Of a stretch of DNA of 64,000 nt, positions 59,316 through 64,000 are shown in pieces (within the stretch, counting starts at the first letter, position 1; each line of letters starts with the position of its first letter). The notes beneath the pieces were generated by a model that was given only the letters and a program-made list of their open reading frames with translations, made no database searches and was not told the origin of the DNA. The DNA lies in the NCBI GenBank assembly GCA_963830385.1, contig CAWHMD010000009.1, positions 620,001-684,000 of the forward strand, read 5' to 3'. This stretch comes from Bog-532 sp963830385. GTDB lineage: Bacteria; Actinomycetota; Actinomycetes; Streptosporangiales; Streptosporangiaceae. The translations under genes and the position numbers were made by a program.

Positions 59316-61103
59316 CTGACGGCAGAACACGCTGACGCCGACGGCCAGCTGCGATCCGCCGTCGAGGCCTGGATCGCGGACGACCCGGACGCGGGCGACC
59401 GGGCCGAACTGGCCGCCCTGCTCCAGGCCGGCGACACCGGCGCGCTGGCCAGCCGGTTCGGCGAGCCGCTGACGTTCGGCACGGCCGGGATCCGGGGACC
59501 GCTGGGTGCGGGCCCGGCCCGGATGAATCGCGCCACCGTGCGCCGGGTCGCGGCCGGCCTGGCCCGCTACCTGGACCAGGTGCGGGCACCGGTGCCCGGC
59601 GCCAACCGGGCCAAGCCGGGCGGCCCGGACCAGCCGGTGGTGATCGGTCACGACGCCCGCCGCGGCTCCCCGGAGTTCGCCGACGAGGCCGCCCGGGTGC
59701 TGACCGGCGCCGGGCACCGCGTGCTGCGGCTGCCCGGCCCGGTGCCCACCCCGGTGCTGGCGTTCGCCGTCCGGCACCTGCGGGCGATAGCCGGGGTGAT
59801 GGTCACCGCCAGCCACAACCCGCGTGACGACAACGGCGTCAAGGTCTACTGGACCGACGGCGGCCAGATCGTGCCGCCGGTCGACGCTGGCATCGCGGCC
59901 GCTGCCGAAGCCACCGGCCCGCTCCGCGACTTGCCGCTGGGACCGCCCGGTGAGGCCCTGGGCGACGAGGTCACCCAGGCCTACCTGGACGCGATCGTGG
60001 CTGCGGTGCCGCCGGACGGCCCTGGCGACCCGGCCCGCCAGCAGCTCCGCATCGCCTACACCCCGCTGCACGGGGTCGGGCTGGCCACCATGCTGCGGGC
60101 GTTCGCCCAGGCTGGCTTCGGCCCGCCCGCCGTGGTGGCCGAGCAGGCCGAGCCCGACGGGGCGTTCCCGACCCTGCCCAAGCCCAACCCGGAGGAACCG
60201 GGCGCGCTCGACCTGCTGCTGGCCGAGGCTACCCGCACCAGGGCGGACCTGGCCCTGGCCAACGACCCGGACGCGGACCGGCTGGCGGTGGCGCTGCCCG
60301 AGCCGCCCGGGCCGGATACGCCAGGCGGCTGGCGGGTGCTGACCGGCGACGAGATCGGCGGGCTGCTCGGCGACTACCTGCTCCGGCAGGCTCCCGACCA
60401 GAAGAGCCGGCTGCTGGTCACCACGATCGTGTCGGCCGGCCTGCTCGGCGAGCTGGCGGCCGCGGCCGGCGCCGCCTACGCCGAGACCCTGACCGGCTTC
60501 AAGTGGATCATGCGGGCGGCCGACGGCGTCCCCGATCACGAGTTCCTGTTCGGCTACGAGGAGGCCCTCGGCTACGCGGTCACCGACCTGGTGCGGGACA
60601 AGGACGGCATGTCGGCCGCGCTGGTGCTGGCGGCCGCGGCCGCCGCCGCCCGCCGCCGCGGCCAGACCCTGGCCGGGTCGCTGGACGACATCGCCCGGCG
60701 GTTCGGCCTGTACGTGACCAGCCAGTTCTCGGTCGACCTGTCCGGCGGGCCGGAGGCGGGCGCCGCGCTGCTGGCCGCCGCCCGCAGCGCGCCGCCACTG
60801 TCGCTGCGGGGCCAGCCGCTGGTCGCGGTCGACGATCTCGGCCTGGGGCTGCGGACCCGGGCCGACGGCACCAAGGACCCGCTGACCCTGCCCCGGCAGG
60901 ACGCGATCATCTGGCGCGCGGCCGATAGGAGCAGGGTGGCTATCCGGCCGAGCGGCACCGAGCCTAAGGTGAAGATCTACTTGCAGGTAGTGCTGCCCGT
61001 CGCGGACGATGGCGACCTGTCCACGGCGGGCCCGATCCGGGCTCAGGCGGCCCGGCGGCTGGCGGACCTGCGTCAGGAAGTATCGGAGGTGCTGCACCTG
61101 TGA
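59316..61103 (+). CDS. Phosphohexomutase-family protein, possible phosphopentomutase; probable CTG start
   Basis: A 595-residue alpha-D-phosphohexomutase. The phosphoserine loop is VTASHNPRDDNGVKVYW, the metal loop ANDPDADRLAVALP, the sugar loop LFGYEEALGYAV, and the phosphate loop IRPSGTEPKVKIY. Conserved N-terminal sequence (AVEAWIADDPDAGDRAELAA, FGEPLTFGTAGIRGPLGAGP) precedes the first ATG at 59523, and only CTG at 59316 (7 nt after GCGAGG) gives a start. In actinobacterial salvage clusters such PmmB-like proteins may serve as phosphopentomutase, feeding the DeoC encoded next. Confidence 0.85.
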   Translation: MTAEHADADGQLRSAVEAWIADDPDAGDRAELAALLQAGDTGALASRFGEPLTFGTAGIRGPLGAGPARMNRATVRRVAAGLARYLDQVRAPVPGANRAKPGGPDQPVVIGHDARRGSPEFADEAARVLTGAGHRVLRLPGPVPTPVLAFAVRHLRAIAGVMVTASHNPRDDNGVKVYWTDGGQIVPPVDAGIAAAAEATGPLRDLPLGPPGEALGDEVTQAYLDAIVAAVPPDGPGDPARQQLRIAYTPLHGVGLATMLRAFAQAGFGPPAVVAEQAEPDGAFPTLPKPNPEEPGALDLLLAEATRTRADLALANDPDADRLAVALPEPPGPDTPGGWRVLTGDEIGGLLGDYLLRQAPDQKSRLLVTTIVSAGLLGELAAAAGAAYAETLTGFKWIMRAADGVPDHEFLFGYEEALGYAVTDLVRDKDGMSAALVLAAAAAAARRRGQTLAGSLDDIARRFGLYVTSQFSVDLSGGPEAGAALLAAARSAPPLSLRGQPLVAVDDLGLGLRTRADGTKDPLTLPRQDAIIWRAADRSRVAIRPSGTEPKVKIYLQVVLPVADDGDLSTAGPIRAQAARRLADLRQEVSEVLHL

Positions 61104-61777
61104 CCGAGTCCCTGACTCGCCGCCAGCTGGCCGAGATGATCGACCACACCTTGCTGGCCCCGGAAGCCACGGAAAAGGACATCGTCGCGCTGTGCGCCGA
61201 GGCGCGCCAGCTCGGTGTGTACGCGGTGTGCGTATCGCCCACGCTGGTCACCACCGCCGCCCAGCAACTCCCCGGTCAGGAGATCAAGGTGGCGGCCGTG
61301 GCCGGGTTCCCGTCCGGTGCCCACAGCGCCGGGCTCAAGGCCCAGGAGGCTTCGATCGCCGCCGCCACCGGGGCGGCCGAGGTCGACATGGTCATCAACC
61401 TCGGCCTGGCCAGGGAGGGCCGCTGGAAGGACGTCGAGCAGGAGATCGCCGCCGTCCGCGGTGAGATCCCCAGCCCGACCGTGCTGAAGGTGATCATCGA
61501 ATCCGCGGTACTCGACGACGAGTCGATCGCCGCCGCCTGCCAGGCGGCCGAGAGCGCCGGGGCCGACTTCGTGAAGACCTCGACCGGGTTCCACCCGGCG
61601 GGCGGGGCGACGATCGCCGCCGTCGAGCTGATGGCCAGGACGGTGGGGACCCGGCTGGGGGTGAAGGCGTCGGGCGGGATCCGCACCGCCGCCGACGCGC
61701 TGGCCATGGTCGCGGCCGGCGCCACCCGGCTCGGCCTGTCCCGCACCGCCGCCGTCCTCGCCGAGCTGCCGAGCTGA
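61100..61777 (+). CDS. deoC: Deoxyribose-phosphate aldolase
   Basis: A 225-residue class I aldolase splitting deoxyribose-5-phosphate into glyceraldehyde-3-phosphate and acetaldehyde. IDHTLLAPEATEKDI opens the barrel. LKVIIESAVL and GADFVKTSTGFHPAGGAT hold the Lys residues (Schiff base in the latter), and LGVKASGGIRTAADAL the phosphate site. GTG overlaps the mutase stop as GTGA. It drains the sugar left by phosphorylases. Confidence 0.95.
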   Translation: MTESLTRRQLAEMIDHTLLAPEATEKDIVALCAEARQLGVYAVCVSPTLVTTAAQQLPGQEIKVAAVAGFPSGAHSAGLKAQEASIAAATGAAEVDMVINLGLAREGRWKDVEQEIAAVRGEIPSPTVLKVIIESAVLDDESIAAACQAAESAGADFVKTSTGFHPAGGATIAAVELMARTVGTRLGVKASGGIRTAADALAMVAAGATRLGLSRTAAVLAELPS

Positions 61778-61795
61778 GAGACGAAAGGAGCGACC

Positions 61796-62635
61796 ATGAC
61801 CACCGTTCGCGCCGCACTGGTTCAGCACAAATGGACCGGTGACAAGGATTCGATGATCGAGAACGCCGTCGCGGGCCTGCGCGACGCGGCAAGCCAGGGG
61901 GCGCAGGTCGCCTGCCTCCAGGAGCTGTTCTATGGCCCCTACTTCTGCCAGGTCCAGGACCCGCAGTGGTACTCGTGGACCGAGCAGGTCCCGGACGGCC
62001 CCACGGTACGGCTCATGCAGGACGTCGCCCGTGAACTGGGCATGGTCCTGGTCGTCCCGGTCTACGAGGTGGAGCAGGAGGGCGTCTACTACAACACCGC
62101 GGCGGTCATCGACGCCGACGGCAGCTACCTCGGCAAGCACCGCAAGAACCACATCCCGCAGGTCAACGGGTTCTGGGAGAAGTACTACTTCCGGCCGGGC
62201 AACCTTGGCTACCCGGTGTTCGACACCGCGGTCGGCCGGATCGGCGTCTACATCTGCTACGAACGCCACTTCCCCGAGGGCTGGCGCGCCCTGGGCCTGG
62301 CCGGGGCGAAGATCGTTTTCAACCCGTCCGCCACCAGCCGCGGCCTGTCCGAGTATCTGTGGAAGCTGGAGCAGACCTCGGCCGCGGTGGCCAACGAGTA
62401 CTTCGTCGGCACGATCAACCGGGTCGGGATCGAGCCGCTGGGGGACAACGACTTCTACGGTCAGTCCTACTTCGCCGACCCGCGTGGGCAGATCATCGGC
62501 GGCACCGCGTCCGATGACCAGGAGGAGGTCGTGGTCCGCGACCTGGACATGGACCTGCTGGAACAGGTCCGGCATCAGTGGCAGTTCTACCGGGACCGGC
62601 GTCCGGACTCCTACGGTCCTCTCGTCGAGCCGTAA
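61796..62635 (+). CDS. Beta-ureidopropionase (nitrilase superfamily)
   Basis: A 279-residue carbon-nitrogen hydrolase. The Glu-Lys-Cys triad is in VACLQELFYGPYFC (Glu), LGKHRKNHIPQ (Lys) and YICYERHFPEGW (Cys). The loop NGFWEKYYFRPGNLGYPVF and the tail are those of N-carbamoyl-beta-alanine amidohydrolases; N-carbamoylputrescine amidase is the other option. It lies before dihydropyrimidinase, which makes its substrate, so the first role is preferred. ATG follows GAAAGGAG. Confidence 0.9.
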   Translation: MTTVRAALVQHKWTGDKDSMIENAVAGLRDAASQGAQVACLQELFYGPYFCQVQDPQWYSWTEQVPDGPTVRLMQDVARELGMVLVVPVYEVEQEGVYYNTAAVIDADGSYLGKHRKNHIPQVNGFWEKYYFRPGNLGYPVFDTAVGRIGVYICYERHFPEGWRALGLAGAKIVFNPSATSRGLSEYLWKLEQTSAAVANEYFVGTINRVGIEPLGDNDFYGQSYFADPRGQIIGGTASDDQEEVVVRDLDMDLLEQVRHQWQFYRDRRPDSYGPLVEP

Positions 62636-62644
62636 GGAGGACCG

Positions 62645-64000
62645 GTGAAGACCCTCATCCGCGGTGGCACGGTGGTCACCGCCACCGGAACGTTCCCGGC
62701 CGACGTGCTGGTCGACGGGGAGACCATCGCGGCGCTCCTCGACCCCGCGCACACCGACTCCCTGGCCGGCACGGCCGACCGCGTCCTGGACGCGGCGGGC
62801 CTGTACGTCATGCCGGGCGGGATCGACGTGCACACCCACCTGGAGATGCCGTTCGGCGGCACGTTCTCGGTCGACGACTTCGAGACCGGGACCCAGGCCG
62901 CCGCCTGGGGCGGCACGACCACGATCGTCGACTTCCCGGTGCAGAAGAAGGGCAGCACGCTCACCGAGACGCTGGACACCTGGCACGGTAAGGCCAGCGG
63001 CAAGGCCAGCATCGACTACGGCTTCCACATGATCGTCTCCGACGTCAACGACACGACCCTCAAGGAGATGGACGCCCTGGTCGGCGAGGGCGTGACCAGC
63101 TTCAAGATGTTCATGGCGTACCCGGGCGTGTTCTACGCGACCGACGACGAGATCCTGCGGGCCATGCAGCGGGCGGCCGGCAACGGCGCCACGATCATGA
63201 TGCACGCCGAGAACGGCATCGCCATCGACGAACTGGTCCGGCAGGCGCTGGCGGCCGGTCACACCGATCCGGGCTGGCACGGCCGGACCCGGCCGCCGGA
63301 GCTCGAAGGCGAGGCCACCTCCCGGGCGATCCGGCTGGCCCAGGTGGCCGGGGCCCCGCTGTACATCGTGCACCTGTCGGCCAGGCAGGCCCTCGACGCG
63401 GTGACCGAGGCCCGGGACGGCGGGCGCCCGGTGTTCGCCGAGACCTGCCCGCAGTACCTCTACCTGTCCCAGGACGACCTGGACAAGCCGGGGTTCGAGG
63501 GCGCCAAGTACGTAGCCTCCCCACCGGTCCGGCCCAAGGAGCACTGGCAGCACATCTGGCGCGGGCTGCGGACCAATGACCTGTCCATCGTGTCTACCGA
63601 CCACTGCCCGTTCTGCTTTAAGGAGCAGAAGGAGCTCGGCCGCGGCGATTTCTCGAAGATTCCGAACGGAATCCCCGGGATCGAGCACCGGATCGACCTG
63701 CTGCACCAGGGTGTGGCCGACGGCGAGCTGTCCCCGGCCCGCTGGGTCGAGGTCAACTCGACCACCCCGGCCCGGATGTTCGGGCTGTACCCGCGCAAGG
63801 GCACGATCGCGCCCGGCTCCGACGCCGACATCGTGCTCTACGACCCCAGCGCCAAGCACGTGCTGTCCGCCGCGACCCACCACATGAATGTGGACTACTC
63901 GGCCTACGAGGGCCGTGAGGTGCAGGGTCAGGTCAAGATCGTGCTGTCCCGGGGTGACATCCTGATCGAGAACGGACAGTGGCACGGCTCCGCCGGGCGC
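62645..64000 (+). CDS. Dihydropyrimidinase / D-hydantoinase (3' end beyond window)
   Basis: The first 452 codons of a cyclic amidase that opens dihydrouracil or hydantoin rings. GGIDVHTHLEMPFGG has the HxH zinc motif, VTSFKMFMAYPG the carbamylated Lys, MMHAENG and YIVHLSARQALDAV the His ligands, and IVSTDHCPFCFKEQK the catalytic Asp. The usual length is 460-480, so little is missing. GTG follows AAGGAGG. With the previous gene it forms the last two steps of reductive pyrimidine breakdown; a dihydropyrimidine dehydrogenase is not in view. Confidence 0.93.
   Translation, partial: MKTLIRGGTVVTATGTFPADVLVDGETIAALLDPAHTDSLAGTADRVLDAAGLYVMPGGIDVHTHLEMPFGGTFSVDDFETGTQAAAWGGTTTIVDFPVQKKGSTLTETLDTWHGKASGKASIDYGFHMIVSDVNDTTLKEMDALVGEGVTSFKMFMAYPGVFYATDDEILRAMQRAAGNGATIMMHAENGIAIDELVRQALAAGHTDPGWHGRTRPPELEGEATSRAIRLAQVAGAPLYIVHLSARQALDAVTEARDGGRPVFAETCPQYLYLSQDDLDKPGFEGAKYVASPPVRPKEHWQHIWRGLRTNDLSIVSTDHCPFCFKEQKELGRGDFSKIPNGIPGIEHRIDLLHQGVADGELSPARWVEVNSTTPARMFGLYPRKGTIAPGSDADIVLYDPSAKHVLSAATHHMNVDYSAYEGREVQGQVKIVLSRGDILIENGQWHGSAGR

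Noticed and set aside
57717..61097. Very long minus-strand reading frame (1,126 codons) opposite the permease and mutase genes
   Set aside because: It is an antisense shadow of strongly conserved plus-strand genes; its protein is low-complexity Arg/Gly/Val/Asp sequence without motifs, as GC-rich DNA produces.
61073..63985. Minus-strand frame of 970 codons opposite deoC, ureidopropionase and dihydropyrimidinase
   Set aside because: Shadow of three well-supported enzymes; no ribosome site and no recognisable domain.
1..64000. tRNA, rRNA and riboswitch signals
   Set aside because: No cloverleaf with a TTCRANY loop, rRNA segment or known riboswitch core was recognised by eye; a covariance-model search would be needed to exclude them fully.

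Overview
The window is GC-rich throughout. It carries markers of a high-GC actinobacterium: a Cvn-type (conservon) signalling operon, an ECF41 sigma factor with its promoter, actinobacterial SOS-box-like sites, a SigE-family ECF factor with a CU044_5270-like partner, PucR, DUF742 and DUF4232 proteins, and many GTG starts. The gene content would fit Streptosporangiales, Streptomycetales or a relative, but the sequence alone does not fix the genus. No rRNA, tRNA or CRISPR array was seen.

Layout. 0-5.2 kb: nucleoside uptake and salvage (ABC permease fragment, ABC ATPase, BMP lipoprotein; divergent cytidine deaminase and a frame-broken thymidine phosphorylase). 5.3-8.3 kb: PLP dehydratase with ArsR regulator, a decayed stretch, and a lipoprotein behind a 12-codon leader. 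9-12 kb: TetR divergent from two SDRs and a VOC protein, then an IS3 scar. 12.5-18.9 kb: DUF899, GNAT, a secreted Thr/Pro protein, an NYN/OST-HTH protein, APH-like kinase, PucR regulator and a lipase. 19-28 kb: a catabolic-looking cluster (EthD-like, two amidohydrolases, Rieske ferredoxin, MFS, NuoF-like flavoprotein, ferredoxin, VOC) with a regulator made of two TetR units in tandem. 28-32 kb: conservon genes cvnA-cvnB-cvnC without the GTPase cvnD. 31.7-34 kb: alpha/beta hydrolase and a second tandem-TetR gene. 34-41 kb: azoreductase/MarR pair, two broken genes, DUF4232 lipoprotein, SigE-family sigma operon, acyl-CoA synthetase followed by a fused FMN-barrel protein. 41-48 kb: secreted protein, adenosine deaminase, AraC, DUF1772, TetR plus TetX-like monooxygenase, maltokinase-cap-like protein, DUF4186, CMD protein. 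48-52 kb: SOS-box-flanked pair (small membrane protein and LexA-like DNA-binding protein), P450, nucleotidyltransferase toxin-like pair, lipB. 52-57.5 kb: ECF41 module, intradiol dioxygenase, class V aminotransferase, ArsR/SRPBCC pair. 57.7-64 kb: pyrimidine catabolic operon (NCS1 permease, phosphohexomutase-family protein, deoC, beta-ureidopropionase, dihydropyrimidinase cut by the window edge).

How they fit together. Both ends of the window treat nucleosides and pyrimidines as nutrients: uptake, deamination, phosphorolysis, pentose-phosphate entry through DeoC, and reductive-pathway ring opening. The most unusual element is a candidate regulon: four near-identical sites sharing the core AACAAACGTT lie next to two separate tandem-TetR genes and in front of the EthD-like gene, the alpha/beta hydrolase and the amidohydrolase operon. 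A second candidate system is a divergent pair at 48.2-48.8 kb, with SOS-box-like sites in front of a 55-residue membrane protein and a LexA-type DNA-binding domain that has no protease domain. Three genes lack any ordinary start codon at their conserved N-terminus and appear to begin at CTG. Three genes carry single-base frame breaks, which may be real or may be sequencing errors in GC-rich runs.
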